From Cryobacterium soli (GTDB lineage Bacteria; Actinomycetota; Actinomycetes; Actinomycetales; Microbacteriaceae): a stretch of 64,000 nt of DNA. The notes beneath the pieces were generated by a model, which was not told where the DNA came from, searched no databases, and saw only the letters and a list, made by a program, of their open reading frames with translations. Each line of letters opens with the position of its first letter. Within the stretch, counting starts at the first letter, position 1. Below, one piece after another: positions 1-8,332 of the stretch. A program made the translations under genes and the position numbers. The DNA lies in the NCBI RefSeq assembly GCF_003611035.1, contig NZ_CP030033.1, positions 1,612,001-1,676,000 of the forward strand. The letters are read 5' to 3'.

Positions 1-185
1 ATGAGGACCTGACCGTGCACCGCGCCTACGGCGCCTGGGGCGAGAAGAACCTCTACGGCAAGGTCGTCACCGGCGTGCTGCGCTCCACCTTCGTGCTCGA
101 CGAGGCCGGCGTGGTCACGCTGGCGCTATACAACGTCAAGGCCACCGGGCACGTGGCGAGCCTGCGCAAGAAGCTCGGCCTCTAA
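1..185 (+). CDS. bcp: Thioredoxin-dependent peroxiredoxin, Bcp/PrxQ type (3' fragment)
   Basis: Only the last 60 or so codons are present; the gene runs in from the left edge and is read from base 3. The translation contains [16 protein letters not shown], then a [13 protein letters not shown] strand and a [15 protein letters not shown] tail. This is the C-terminal half of the thioredoxin fold of Bcp-type peroxiredoxins, which reduce hydroperoxides with thioredoxin as electron donor. The peroxidatic Cys lies outside the window. The stop codon overlaps the stop of the convergent membrane-protein gene by a few bases. The family call rests on the conserved W-GEK and RSTF blocks. Confidence 0.85.
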   Translation, partial: EDLTVHRAYGAWGEKNLYGKVVTGVLRSTFVLDEAGVVTLALYNVKATGHVASLRKKLGL

Positions 186-622
186 CTCGGGTCGCGGGTG
201 CTGGTGGCCTCGAGCACGCTGCGGGTGAAGAGAAGCACGATCACCAGCACCGAGGGCACCAGCAGCGCCCAGCCGAGGTCCGGCCGGGCGTAGAGGCCCT
301 GGAAGCATCCGATGGCGACGAAGACCTGCACGAGCTGCCAGGTCACCGCGGCAGCCCGGATCCACGGCCGGGCGCGGAGGGTGGCCACCGCAATCGTGCT
401 GACCCAGAGTGCAGCAACGATGGTGAGCACCAGAATGGCGATCGCGCTGGCGAAAGACGTGGGCTGGTCGGTGAGCAGCTCCAGGATGAGCCAGATCACG
501 GCCGCCCACAGGAGGGCTGCCTCCGCGGCCAGGAGTGCCGCCAAGACGGTCAGTGCGCGGGATCGGCGGGCTCGACGGGGCTCGCCAGGACCCCCCTGGC
601 TGGGGTCGAACGGTTGGCTCAC
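182..622 (-). CDS. Small four-helix membrane protein, function unknown
   Basis: The 146-residue product begins with GTG. It has a Pro/Gly/Arg-rich cytoplasmic N-terminus (about 22 residues) followed by four hydrophobic stretches, roughly residues 24-50, 58-80, 88-108 and 116-136, which look like membrane helices. The C-terminus is short and polar. No catalytic motif is visible and I do not recognise the family beyond 'small integral membrane protein'. It converges on bcp, with the stops overlapping. It is divergent from whiB1 across a 184-bp gap that must hold both promoters. A -10-like TATGGG/GATAAC lies just upstream of the GTG, so the transcript may have little or no leader. Confidence 0.7.
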   Translation of the reverse strand: MSQPFDPSQGGPGEPRRARRSRALTVLAALLAAEAALLWAAVIWLILELLTDQPTSFASAIAILVLTIVAALWVSTIAVATLRARPWIRAAAVTWQLVQVFVAIGCFQGLYARPDLGWALLVPSVLVIVLLFTRSVLEATSTRDPS

Positions 623-649
623 AGCGTTATCCCATACAAAACTATTGAT

Positions 650-676
650 TTGACACCCCTATTATGCGACCATATT
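650..676 (+). promoter_or_regulatory. Candidate whiB1 promoter
   Basis: A perfect -35 TTGACA (650-655) is followed by a weaker AT-rich -10 candidate, CATATT (671-676; TATTTG at 673 is the alternative with a 17-nt spacer). It would give a 5' leader of about 125 nt ahead of whiB1. The exact -10 is uncertain. Confidence 0.4.
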
Positions 677-806
677 TGAGGCCCGGTTGACGCTCACAGG
701 GTGGTGAGCAGATCTCCATGTAGATCCGACCTTCCTGCAACCTGGGCTTCCCCCCGCATCTTCGGCCGATCGGCCAGGCATCCCCCCGCAATAAAGGAGC
801 ACCCCT

Positions 807-1055
807 ATGGACTGGCGCGATAAAGCTGCCTGCCTCACCGCCGACCCGGAACTCTTCTTCCCGGTTGGCAACACTGGTCCCGCAGTCGACCAGATCGAGA
901 AGGCCAAGTCCGTGTGCGCCCGTTGCAACGTCACGGAGGTGTGCCTCCAGTACGCTCTCGAGACCGGTCAGGACTCCGGCGTCTGGGGTGGACTGAGCGA
1001 AGACGAGCGCCGCGCCCTCAAGCGTCGCGCCGCCCGCGCCCGCCGCGCGTCCTGA
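807..1055 (+). CDS. whiB1: WhiB1-type iron-sulfur transcription factor
   Basis: This 82-residue WhiB-family protein binds a [4Fe-4S] cluster through four Cys, here C9, C37, C40 and C46 in the expected C-x27-C-x2-C-x5-C spacing. The G-V-W-G-G turn follows at 58-62, with an Arg/Lys-rich DNA-binding tail (RRALKRRAARARRAS). The start MDWRDKAAC and the PELFFPVGN block match the WhiB1 (Streptomyces WblE) subgroup, which is NO-responsive and essential in mycobacteria. The AAGGAG ribosome-binding site is well placed before the ATG. Next to pdtaS it keeps the Rv3219-Rv3220c arrangement of mycobacteria. A long leader precedes it and a very strong terminator follows. Confidence 0.95.
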   Translation: MDWRDKAACLTADPELFFPVGNTGPAVDQIEKAKSVCARCNVTEVCLQYALETGQDSGVWGGLSEDERRALKRRAARARRAS

Positions 1056-1078
1056 GACACTCGACGTCACGCTGACGA

Positions 1079-1120
1079 AGCGGGCGAGGAACGGGAATCC
1101 CGTTCCTCGCCCGCTTTTTT
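1079..1120 (+). terminator. Intrinsic terminator of whiB1
   Basis: An uninterrupted stem of about 18 bp with a minimal loop (arms 1079-1096 and 1098-1115) is followed directly by T6. It is among the strongest hairpin/T-tract signals in the window and lies 24 bp after the whiB1 stop. Confidence 0.95.
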
Positions 1121-1157
1121 GTGCCTGCGTCACACGGTGCCCCCGGTGCCTAAGGCT

Positions 1158-2651
1158 TCAGTCGAATTCCATGAAGCGCAGCGGGATCTCGATGGTGACC
1201 TCTGTGCCGCTGCCCATCATGGTGTGCCAGTCGATCGATCCGCTGAGCTCGCCCTGGATGAGGGTGCGCACGATCTGGGTGCCGAGTCCCGACCCGACCT
1301 TGCCCTCCGGCAGTCCGGAGCCGTTGTCGCGCACGCGCACCGTGAGGGTCTCGAGGTCGCGCTCGGCCTCGATCGACACCTCGCCCTCCCGGCCGGCGAG
1401 GCCGTGCTCGACAGCGTTGGTCACGAGTTCAGTGAGCGCGAGCGCGAGCGGCGTCGCATAGGCGCTGGGCAGGATCCCGAAACTGCCGGACGACTTGGGG
1501 TGGGCCGTGGTGTTGTGCGCCGACGCCACCTCGGCGATGAGCAGCAGCACCCGGTCGAACACGGCGTCGAAGTCGACGTTCTGGCTGAGCCCGCTGGAGA
1601 GCGTGTCGTGCACGACGGCGATGGCCGCGACCCGGCGCATGGCCTGGTTGAGCGCCTCACGGGCGGTGTCCGAGTGGGTGCGGCGCGCCTGGATGCGCAA
1701 CAGCGACGCCACGGTCTGCAGGTTGTTCTTCACCCGGTGGTGGATCTCCCGGATGGTCGCATCCTTGGTGATCAGTTCGCGCTCCTGGTGCCGGAGCTCG
1801 GAGACGTCGCGGGAGAGCACGATGGCGCCGATCCGCTCGCCGCGGTTGCGGATCGGGATCGCGCGCAGCGACACCGTCACCCCGCGGGCCTCGATGTCGG
1901 TGCGCCAGGGGGCCCGGCCGGTCACGACCAGCGGGAGGGACTCGTCGACGACGGCCTTGCCGCTGAGCAGGCTCGTGGTGACCTCGGCGAGGGACTCGCC
2001 CTCCAGCTCGTCGGCGAAGCCCATGCGGTTGAACGCGGACAGCGCGTTCGGGCTGGCGAAGGTGGTCACGCCGTCCAGGTCCAGCCGGATCAGGCCGTCC
2101 GAGGCGCGGGGTGCGCCGCGGCGCGGGCCGGTCGGGGCGCCCAGGTCGGGGAAGTCGCCGGAGGCGATCATCGCGAAGAGGTCGTTCGCGCAGTCGTTGA
2201 AGGTCAGCTCCTGGCGACCCGGCGTGCGGGTCTCGCTGAGATTGGTGTGCCGGGTGAGCACGGCGATGGGCTCGGGGGTGATCTCGGCGCCGCTGGAGCT
2301 GATGCGGCGGCGCACGGGGATGGCGCGCACCCGGGTGGGCGTCTCCTCGTACCAGTCCGGTGCGGTGGTATCGATGATCTTGGCGGTGTCGAAGGCTTCG
2401 GTGACCTGCTTGCGCCACTCGGCTTTGATCTCCTGGCCGACGAAGTCGCGGTAGAACAGTGTCGCGGCGCTGGACGGCCTGGCGTGGGCCACGGCGACGA
2501 AGCTGCCGCCCAAGGTCGGCACCCACACCACGATGTCGGCGAAGGCGAGGTCGGCCAGCAGCTGGCCGTCGGCGACGAGCATGTGCAACCAGTCGACGTC
2601 CTCCGCACTGTTGCGGCCCTGGGCAAGTACGAGATCACTGAGCGTCGACAC
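1158..2651 (-). CDS. pdtaS: Sensor histidine kinase PdtaS
   Basis: This 497-residue soluble kinase has an N-terminal GAF-like sensor (about 10-150), a PAS domain (about 180-285) and an HWE/HisKA_2 transmitter. The H-box REIHHRVKNNLQ (301-312) holds the phosphoacceptor, likely H305. The N-box is ELVTNAVEHG (408-417) and the G-boxes are RDNGSG and GSGLG (441-457). PdtaS phosphorylates the ANTAR-type antiterminator PdtaR; no pdtaR is in this window, so the partner is unlinked, as in mycobacteria. The GTG start is 79 bp from the divergent gene at 2731. The product has no membrane segment, consistent with a cytosolic, constitutively active kinase. Confidence 0.93.
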   Translation of the reverse strand: MSTLSDLVLAQGRNSAEDVDWLHMLVADGQLLADLAFADIVVWVPTLGGSFVAVAHARPSSAATLFYRDFVGQEIKAEWRKQVTEAFDTAKIIDTTAPDWYEETPTRVRAIPVRRRISSSGAEITPEPIAVLTRHTNLSETRTPGRQELTFNDCANDLFAMIASGDFPDLGAPTGPRRGAPRASDGLIRLDLDGVTTFASPNALSAFNRMGFADELEGESLAEVTTSLLSGKAVVDESLPLVVTGRAPWRTDIEARGVTVSLRAIPIRNRGERIGAIVLSRDVSELRHQERELITKDATIREIHHRVKNNLQTVASLLRIQARRTHSDTAREALNQAMRRVAAIAVVHDTLSSGLSQNVDFDAVFDRVLLLIAEVASAHNTTAHPKSSGSFGILPSAYATPLALALTELVTNAVEHGLAGREGEVSIEAERDLETLTVRVRDNGSGLPEGKVGSGLGTQIVRTLIQGELSGSIDWHTMMGSGTEVTIEIPLRFMEFD

Positions 2652-2730
2652 AAGAACAGCCTACGGCCGCCCGGCGCCCGGCACGCACCGGATGCTGGCG
2701 CCACGGCACCGGATGCGCCATGCTTCGCTC

Positions 2731-3237
2731 ATGAGCCCAGACGCCCCCTCCCCCGCTCTCGCCGATGAGCCGGCCCCGCCGGCTCGTCCCGACCCGGCCC
2801 TGCTGGTGGTGCTCGGCCTGATCGCCCTGCTTGTGTTGGTGGCACTCGTGGTGGTGTTCACCCGTGGTACGCCAGAGCTTCTGGACGCCGGAACGCCCGG
2901 CGGGGTGGTGCAGCGGTACGCGGCCGCCGCCGTGGAGGGTGATGAGGACACGGCGGCGCGGTACCTCACCAGCACCGCCCTGGCGAACTGCGACCGGTAC
3001 TCCGAAGCCGGCACGAACGACATCCGCGTCACTTTTCTGGACTCCACCGAGCGCGTCTCGAGCGCCGACGTGCGGGTATCGATCGTCACGTTCTACGACG
3101 CCGGGCCGTTCGGCTCGTCGGAGTCCGAGTCGGAGGACGTCTTCGAGCTGGTCAGGGCGGACGACGGCTGGCTGATCGATGTCGTGCCGTGGCAGCTGAT
3201 GGTGTGCCCGTCGACCGGCAGCGGAGACGGACTGTGA
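2731..3237 (+). CDS. Single-pass membrane protein with NTF2-like extracytoplasmic domain
   Basis: The 168-residue product has a Pro/Asp-rich start, one membrane helix at about 22-46, then an outside domain beginning GTPGGVVQRYAAAAVEGDEDTAARYL. That pattern is common in NTF2-like/SnoaL-type folds. The start was placed at the ATG directly before MSPDAPSPALADE; a longer frame upstream would run into the pdtaS promoter. The stop overlaps the GTG start of the next gene (GTGA), so the two are translationally coupled. No function can be assigned. Confidence 0.75.
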   Translation: MSPDAPSPALADEPAPPARPDPALLVVLGLIALLVLVALVVVFTRGTPELLDAGTPGGVVQRYAAAAVEGDEDTAARYLTSTALANCDRYSEAGTNDIRVTFLDSTERVSSADVRVSIVTFYDAGPFGSSESESEDVFELVRADDGWLIDVVPWQLMVCPSTGSGDGL

Positions 3238-4940
3238 CCGCGCCGGGCACCGCGCCGGCGGGCATCCCGCCGACGACGGCCGCCCCGCGGCCCTCCGCGG
3301 CGCCGGTGCTGCGCCGGGTGGTGGTGTACGGCATCCTCTTCGTCCTCGTGCTGCTCACGGCCGGGGGTCTCGCCGACCTGCTCGGCCGGTTGTTCGACGT
3401 GGTGACCGGCGCCACCGTCGTCGGCAGTGACACCGCGGGCCTGGCCGTGTCGCTGAGCTTCACCCTCGTCGGCGGACCGCTCGCCGCACTGCTGGGCTGG
3501 TTCGCCTGGCGGCGCCTGGCCGACCGGCCAGAACGGGAGTCGCTGGCCTGGGCCCTGTATGTGGTGGGCATGTGCACCGTGGCGCTCGTCGTGGCCAGCA
3601 CCGCGCTGTTCTCGGCTCTGTCGGCGGCGGTGCGCGGTGACGGCGCCACTGGGGAGGCGGCCACGGGTCTGGTCTGGGCGGGCGTCTGGGCGGGGCACAG
3701 GTTCGTCCTGCGCCGGAGCATCCGTCGTCCCACCCGGCTCCCCGGCACCGCTGCGGTGTTGGGCGGAGTCGTCGGACTGCTGCTCGGGTCCGGCGGCGCG
3801 GTCTCAGCGCTCACGGTGCTCTTCGACACGGCGTTGGCCGGCACCACGGATGCGCCCATCGGCGTTCCCTGGTGGTGGGCCGCACTGCAATCGCTGGTCT
3901 GGGCGGCCGGCGGCGGCCTCGTCTGGTGGTGGCACTGGGGTCGCGAGGGTGGCCGTGCCGTGCGCACCGGCCTCGGCGCGGTCGCCCTCGTCGGGGTGGG
4001 CATCCTGGGCGGCTGCCTGCTGACCCTCGCGGGCGCGGGCACCACCCTGTTCGTGCTGCTCCGCGTGGCCGTGGACCGCACGGACCCGGTGCGCGTGCTG
4101 CTCGATCCGCTCGGTGCGGCGATCGCCGCCGCGCTCGTCGGCGGGCTCATCTGGGGCTACCACCGCGCCGTGGCGGCCCGACGCTCGGCGGCGGTGAGCG
4201 GCGCAGGGGTCCTGGTGACAAGCGGGGTGTCGCTCGTGGCCGCCGCATCCGGCATCGGCGTGATCGTGAACGCCCTGCTCGCCACCCTCACGACGGCCCT
4301 GGCCGCTTCCGACCCGCGCACGCTCCTCCTCGCCGGCCTCAGCTCGCTCGTGGTGGGCGGTCCGCTGTGGTGGTTCACCTGGCGACCGACCACGGCCGTG
4401 CTGCCGGAGCGACGCCGCAGCATCGGCCGCAGTGCGTACCTTGTCGTGGTGTTCGGAGTCAGCGCCGTCGTCGCGCTGGTCGCCCTGCTGGTGATCGGGT
4501 TCCGCCTCTTCGATTCGCTCCTGGCCGGCGAGGCCGGACTGCTCGACCGGCTCCGGGCGCCGCTGGGTTTGCTCGTGGCCACGGCTCTCGTGGCTGGGTA
4601 CCACTTCAGCGTCTGGCGGGGCGACCGGGCCGCGATCGCGGCAGCCGCGCCGGCACCCGCCCCGACCCCGGCTGCGTCGCGCGGCCCCGTAACCGGCATC
4701 GGCGAGGTGGTGCTCATCATGGGCCCGGGTGCCGAACCGGTGCTGCGGCACCTGCGGCAGCTCACCGGCGCCACCGTGAGCTGGTGGCAGCGCGCCGACG
4801 GGGCCACCGTCCTGCCGGACCCGGCTCAGGTGACGAGCGCGCTCGACGGCGTGCACGGCGAGCGCGTGGTGCTGATCATGGGCGCGGACGGGTCGTTGAG
4901 CGTCATCCCGGTCGCGGGCCCTCACACGCACGCAGGCTGA
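3234..4940 (+). CDS. Polytopic membrane protein with DUF5671-like repeats
   Basis: The 568-residue product starts at a GTG that overlaps the previous stop. It has many hydrophobic segments and an internally repeated theme (RRVVVYGILFVLVLLTAGGLAD near the start; RSAYLVVVFGVSAVVALVALL near residue 405), each followed by GG-rich turns, GxPLxxLxW-F-W and W-RPT/W-R blocks. This matches the DUF5671 transmembrane family. The last 100 or so residues form a soluble domain (GEVVLIMGPG... ERVVLIMGADG). The role is unknown. It forms a two-gene operon with the NTF2-like protein, suggesting a membrane complex. Confidence 0.75.
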   Translation: MTAPGTAPAGIPPTTAAPRPSAAPVLRRVVVYGILFVLVLLTAGGLADLLGRLFDVVTGATVVGSDTAGLAVSLSFTLVGGPLAALLGWFAWRRLADRPERESLAWALYVVGMCTVALVVASTALFSALSAAVRGDGATGEAATGLVWAGVWAGHRFVLRRSIRRPTRLPGTAAVLGGVVGLLLGSGGAVSALTVLFDTALAGTTDAPIGVPWWWAALQSLVWAAGGGLVWWWHWGREGGRAVRTGLGAVALVGVGILGGCLLTLAGAGTTLFVLLRVAVDRTDPVRVLLDPLGAAIAAALVGGLIWGYHRAVAARRSAAVSGAGVLVTSGVSLVAAASGIGVIVNALLATLTTALAASDPRTLLLAGLSSLVVGGPLWWFTWRPTTAVLPERRRSIGRSAYLVVVFGVSAVVALVALLVIGFRLFDSLLAGEAGLLDRLRAPLGLLVATALVAGYHFSVWRGDRAAIAAAAPAPAPTPAASRGPVTGIGEVVLIMGPGAEPVLRHLRQLTGATVSWWQRADGATVLPDPAQVTSALDGVHGERVVLIMGADGSLSVIPVAGPHTHAG

Positions 4941-4966
4941 GACCACCCGCGGCCGGCCCGCGCCGG

Positions 4967-5014
4967 TCAGGTCGCCGCTCAGGTCGCCTCTCAGGTCGCC
5001 TTTCAGGTCGCCGG
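4967..5014. repeat. Four 12-bp tandem repeats over a stop codon
   Basis: Four copies of a 12-bp unit (core TCAGGTCGCC plus two variable bases) run head to tail. Read on the minus strand, each unit carries TGA in the same frame. The first is the stop of the CpaE-like gene and three more follow in frame. Confidence 0.85.
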
Positions 5015-6496
5015 CGCTGCGCGCCGCCAGGGCGCCGCACGGCGCCAGGGCCGCCGCGCCGGCGCGGCTTCGGGCCCGGTGAGCAGGTCCCGCTGCACGA
5101 AGCCGAGGATTCCGAGCCGGGCCGGTGACCGCGGGGCCGCGTCGCGCAGGGTGCGGCCGGTGAGCACCGCCGCATCCACCCCGGCCTGGTCATGCGGCAC
5201 CAGCACCGCAGCCTCGATGCCGCCGAACCGGCGCAATGCGCTGCTCACCTGCCCGGCCGCCCCGAGGCCCACCGCGCTGGCGCGCACCCGGTTCATCACG
5301 ACGTGCACCCGGTGGGTGCTGATGACCTCGGTCAGATCGCCCCAGACACGCAGGAACCTGGCCATGCCGACGGGGTCGGCGAGACCGCACGCCACGACCC
5401 GGTCGGCGATGCCCAGGGCGGCCAGGGTCGCTGCGTTCCGGCGCGGAGCGAACAGGTCGCTCGAGATCTCCTCGTCGCTCTCCAGGCTGAACCCGGTGTC
5501 GAGGACCACGTAGTCCGCCCAGCCGCGCAGTGTGGCGATGGTGCGGCTCACCCGCTCCGCCGAGAGCTCCGGCCACCGCGACGGCCGCCCGATACCGGTG
5601 AGCACCCGGAAGGCGCCGCGCGGCGAGTTGTAGCGGTGCGCGATCCGTTCGAACTCGGACCTGGTCAGCGCGTCGGCGCCCGCCAGCCTGCACGCGGCGG
5701 CGAAACCCGGCGCCTCGTCGAGCAGGCCGAGGCTCGGCGCGATCGACCCGCTGTAGGTGTCGACATCCGCCAGGACCACGGTGTGCCCGGCCGCCGCGAT
5801 CTCGGCGGCGATATTGATCGCCAGAGTGGTGCGGCCCGGCGCGCCGGCCGGCCCCCAGACGGCGATCACGATGCCGGGACCCTCGAGCCCCGCGACCGGC
5901 TCCGCGGCGGCCCGGCCACTCGGCGCTGCTGTGCCCTGCTCGGGCCCGGGCACCGGCTGCCGCGCAGGTTTGGCTCGTCGGCCCGGCCCGGCCCGGCGCC
6001 CCCGGTGCCGGCCGGGCGGAGGGTCGTCCGGGCTCCCCGAGCTCCCCGAGCTTCCCGAGCTTCCCGAGCCGGTGGTGCGGCCGGGGACGACGTCCGGGGC
6101 ACCATCGGCGTAGCCGCCACGGTCCGGCGGATCGTCGATCCGCAACGGGATCACCGCACCCATCGTGAGCACCCGTTCGATCTCCACCCAGTCCGCATCG
6201 GCCGCGACGACCTCGTGCAGCCCCAGGTCGGCGACGTACCGGCGGTCGTGGTCGGTGGCGGCCAGAGCGACGACCCTGATGCCGTTCGCGTCGCTCGCCG
6301 CCAACAGCTCAGCGGTCAGGGTGCCGGCCGAAGCCGCGACGATGAGGGCATCGGGGCCGTGCCTGTCGATCGCCGCCAGGAGCTCGGGTACGTTCGCCGG
6401 GCGGGCGACGATCACATGACCGTGGTCGATGATGTCGGGCAGCAGCCGGTCCTCGGTGTCGCGGTCGAGGGCGAGCGCCAGCAGCACCACCGTCAT
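5003..6496 (-). CDS. CpaE/MinD-like P-loop ATPase with altered Walker A
   Basis: This 497-residue protein has an N-terminal receiver-like domain (about 1-120), a low-complexity Gly/Ser/Pro/Arg linker (about 125-205), then a SIMIBI-class ATPase domain. The P-loop reads WGPAGAPGRTT (214-224), with Arg222 where the Walker A Lys is expected. The switch region is VLADVDTYSGSIAPSLGL (241-258). This is the CpaE/TadZ-like architecture that places pilus or secretion machinery. It starts at an ATG overlapping the stop of the SAF-domain gene (ATGA), so the two are co-translated. The C-terminus carries a repeated PWRRAA. No TadA/CpaF ATPase, prepilin or peptidase gene lies nearby, so a pilus role is unproven. 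Confidence 0.75.
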   Translation of the reverse strand: MTVVLLALALDRDTEDRLLPDIIDHGHVIVARPANVPELLAAIDRHGPDALIVAASAGTLTAELLAASDANGIRVVALAATDHDRRYVADLGLHEVVAADADWVEIERVLTMGAVIPLRIDDPPDRGGYADGAPDVVPGRTTGSGSSGSSGSSGSPDDPPPGRHRGRRAGPGRRAKPARQPVPGPEQGTAAPSGRAAAEPVAGLEGPGIVIAVWGPAGAPGRTTLAINIAAEIAAAGHTVVLADVDTYSGSIAPSLGLLDEAPGFAAACRLAGADALTRSEFERIAHRYNSPRGAFRVLTGIGRPSRWPELSAERVSRTIATLRGWADYVVLDTGFSLESDEEISSDLFAPRRNAATLAALGIADRVVACGLADPVGMARFLRVWGDLTEVISTHRVHVVMNRVRASAVGLGAAGQVSSALRRFGGIEAAVLVPHDQAGVDAAVLTGRTLRDAAPRSPARLGILGFVQRDLLTGPEAAPARRPWRRAAPWRRAAPAT

Positions 6497-7149
6497 CCGC
6501 CGATCGGCGAGTTCACGGCCACGATCGAAATCGCGTCCTCGTTGGCAATGGCCTCCAGGACCTGGGCCACCTTGCCCTTGGGCACCAGCACCTCCACGCT
6601 GAGGCCCTCGCCAGACTGGATGAGGCCCGTCGGCTCCAGGATCCGCACGATGCTCGCCCGCCCCACCAGCACCGCCGGGGGCCCGAAGGACTCCCCCTCG
6701 GCCTCGCCGGCCGACCACACGTCCACCACCGACCCCGCGGCCAGTCCCGTCGACAGGCGTCCCCGCAGGTCCACGACCAGGCTCGTCATCGATTCGCCGG
6801 AGCGGGCGCCCACAGCGGACGTGGGCACCAGCTCCCCGGCGCCGATGGTGCGGGTCACGGTCAGGCCGTAGGCGGGGATCCGTGTTGGCGTGAGGTAGAG
6901 GGCGTCGCCGGCCCCCAGACGCACGCGAGTCTCGACGAGGTCGGCCACGTCGAGGCGGTCTCCGACGGTCAAGGGCTCTCGGGCGGCGTACACGGCGACG
7001 GTCCGGTCATTTCCGGCGACGACGGCGGCGACGCCCACAATCGACGCGATCACAAGGACCAGGCCGAGGGCGAACCTCGGGTCGACCCAGAACCGGGGCC
7101 GTGTCGAGGAGGCGGGCCGGCCCGCACCGCTCTCCGGTCGCGGCTTCAC
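6493..7149 (-). CDS. SAF-domain (CpaB/FlgA-like) membrane-anchored protein
   Basis: The 218-residue product has a basic N-terminus, one membrane helix at about 26-47, then an SAF domain beginning VYAAREPLTVGDRLDVADLVETRV. SAF domains occur in CpaB/RcpC (pilus assembly) and FlgA chaperones. Residues 115-215 resemble the CpaB C-terminal half. It is upstream of and overlapping the CpaE-like gene, and SAF plus CpaE pairs are typical of Tad-like systems. This supports a residual or minimal Tad-type assembly pair, though no other component is in the window. Confidence 0.8.
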   Translation of the reverse strand: MKPRPESGAGRPASSTRPRFWVDPRFALGLVLVIASIVGVAAVVAGNDRTVAVYAAREPLTVGDRLDVADLVETRVRLGAGDALYLTPTRIPAYGLTVTRTIGAGELVPTSAVGARSGESMTSLVVDLRGRLSTGLAAGSVVDVWSAGEAEGESFGPPAVLVGRASIVRILEPTGLIQSGEGLSVEVLVPKGKVAQVLEAIANEDAISIVAVNSPIGG

Positions 7150-7192
7150 CGCCCCGCCCTGCCCGTCGGGTACCGCACCACTGCGTGATCCG

Positions 7193-7252
7193 ACGCTGTG
7201 TGAGCCAACGCTGTGTGAGCCAACGCTGTGTGAGCCAACGCTGTGTGAGCCA
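7193..7252. repeat. Four 15-bp perfect tandem repeats
   Basis: Four exact copies of ACGCTGTGTGAGCCA lie between the SAF-domain gene and the HTH gene, in a region with no convincing gene. A degenerate half copy precedes them. On the minus strand they would read as a WLTQR repeat, but that frame has no support as a gene. Confidence 0.9.
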
Positions 7253-7400
7253 CCCCATCACCGCCCTGTCTCCCGACCGTTCGGGTCGAGATTCCCTGTG
7301 TGGTTACCATCGTGACCCACCGAGGGAGAACGCGTTGAAGTTATCCACAGCTCGGCGCCAGGCCGTGCGGGACAGCCCTGATCGACGGATAATCGTTCGC

Positions 7401-7760
7401 ATGAGCGATCCCGTCTCCTCCGCGTCCGTCGGCAGATTCCTGACCCTCGCCGACACCGCAGAGATCCTGAACCTCTCCCTCGCCGCCGCCCTCGACCTGG
7501 TGCGCACGGGTGAGCTTCCGGCCATCCGAATCGGCGCAGCCGGCGCCTGGCGAGTGGAACGGGTGGTCCTCGAGTCGTACATCGAGGCGAAATACGAAGA
7601 GGCACGACGGATGTCGCTGTGGGAGCAATCCGACTTCGCGAATATCCCGGAGCTGTCCGGAGGCCGGATTCTGCGCCCCGGCGGTCCCGGGCCGTTGGAC
7701 GGCGAGACCGGGCGCAGCGACGGTGATGCCGGCGGCGCTCAGTCCAACCGCACCAGCTGA
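7401..7760 (+). CDS. Helix-turn-helix DNA-binding protein (MerR/BldC/excisionase-like)
   Basis: The 119-residue product opens with RFLTLADTAEILNLSLAAALDLVRTGELPAIRIGAAGAWRVERVVLESYI (about 11-60). This is a winged helix-turn-helix of the HTH_17/BldC type, with the typical 'x-RIG-x-WRV' wing. The tail is Gly-rich and disordered. The ATG was chosen because the domain starts directly after it; longer frames extend into the tandem repeats. Its 3' end overlaps the convergent gene by about 22 bp. It is probably a DNA-binding regulator; its target is unknown. Confidence 0.82.
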   Translation: MSDPVSSASVGRFLTLADTAEILNLSLAAALDLVRTGELPAIRIGAAGAWRVERVVLESYIEAKYEEARRMSLWEQSDFANIPELSGGRILRPGGPGPLDGETGRSDGDAGGAQSNRTS

Positions 7761-8332
7761 ATCTGCGGGATCGGCACGATCCGCAGCTGCTGCACTTCCG
7801 ACGCCCGCCTGAGTGTGCCGGCCGCGTGCACGGCCACGTCGATGTGGTCGCGCCCGACCCTGTCGATGGTGCCGGTGACCTGACCCACCCCGGTCCGGAT
7901 CTGCAGGCTTTTGCGCCGACGGCAGAGATCACGCAGCACGAAGGGCAGACCGATGCGGTCCACCATCCGGGCGGGCTCGTCGACGACCTCCGCGAGCGAC
8001 GGCGCTACCTGGTCGGTGTGCAGCACGACGGCCGCGATGGCCCCGAACGGCAGGATGCACTGCGGGGTGCCGGCGCCGGCCTCGAGCAGGTCGGCGGCCA
8101 GCCAGTCCCGCCCGAAGACGGTGGGCCGGAGGGTGATCGTCTGCGCGCCCACCAGCACCACCTGCAGCACCCGGGAGCCCGTCGGGCCGTCACGCACCCC
8201 GGCGAGCCGCTGGCGCAGCCCGAGCCGGCCCAGTCGCAGGCGTTCCTCTTCCGCGCGCAGTTCGGCGTCCTCTGCGGTCAGCTCGTTCTCGAGCTGACCC
8301 TCGAGGTCGTCGAACAGGTTGTCCCAGCGCAC
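7739..8332 (-). CDS. Conserved actinobacterial protein of unknown function
   Basis: The 197-residue soluble product is placed from the GTG before RWDNLFDDLEGQLENEL, because the codons upstream (an extension across the oriC-like phrase TTATCCACAG) have no protein character. It has an acidic coiled N-terminus (about 1-45, with LRAEEERLRLGRL). A mixed alpha/beta region follows, with LPFGAIAAVVL and VGQVTGTIDRVGRDHIDVAVHA, the latter resembling a small beta-barrel. I recognise the general type from Microbacteriaceae but no named family. It converges with the HTH gene. Confidence 0.7.
   Translation of the reverse strand: MRWDNLFDDLEGQLENELTAEDAELRAEEERLRLGRLGLRQRLAGVRDGPTGSRVLQVVLVGAQTITLRPTVFGRDWLAADLLEAGAGTPQCILPFGAIAAVVLHTDQVAPSLAEVVDEPARMVDRIGLPFVLRDLCRRRKSLQIRTGVGQVTGTIDRVGRDHIDVAVHAAGTLRRASEVQQLRIVPIPQIQLVRLD

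Noticed and set aside
1119..2768. Long open frame antisense to pdtaS (about 549 codons)
   Set aside because: High-GC antisense frames are commonly open; the translation is His/Arg/Gly-rich with no domain, while the opposite strand encodes a full kinase with all motifs.
7193..7252. CRISPR array
   Set aside because: Units are directly adjacent with no spacers and no cas genes are present.
7007..7261. Short minus-strand frame with a WLTQR repeat
   Set aside because: It is only the tandem repeats read in frame and then a shifted reading of the SAF-domain gene.
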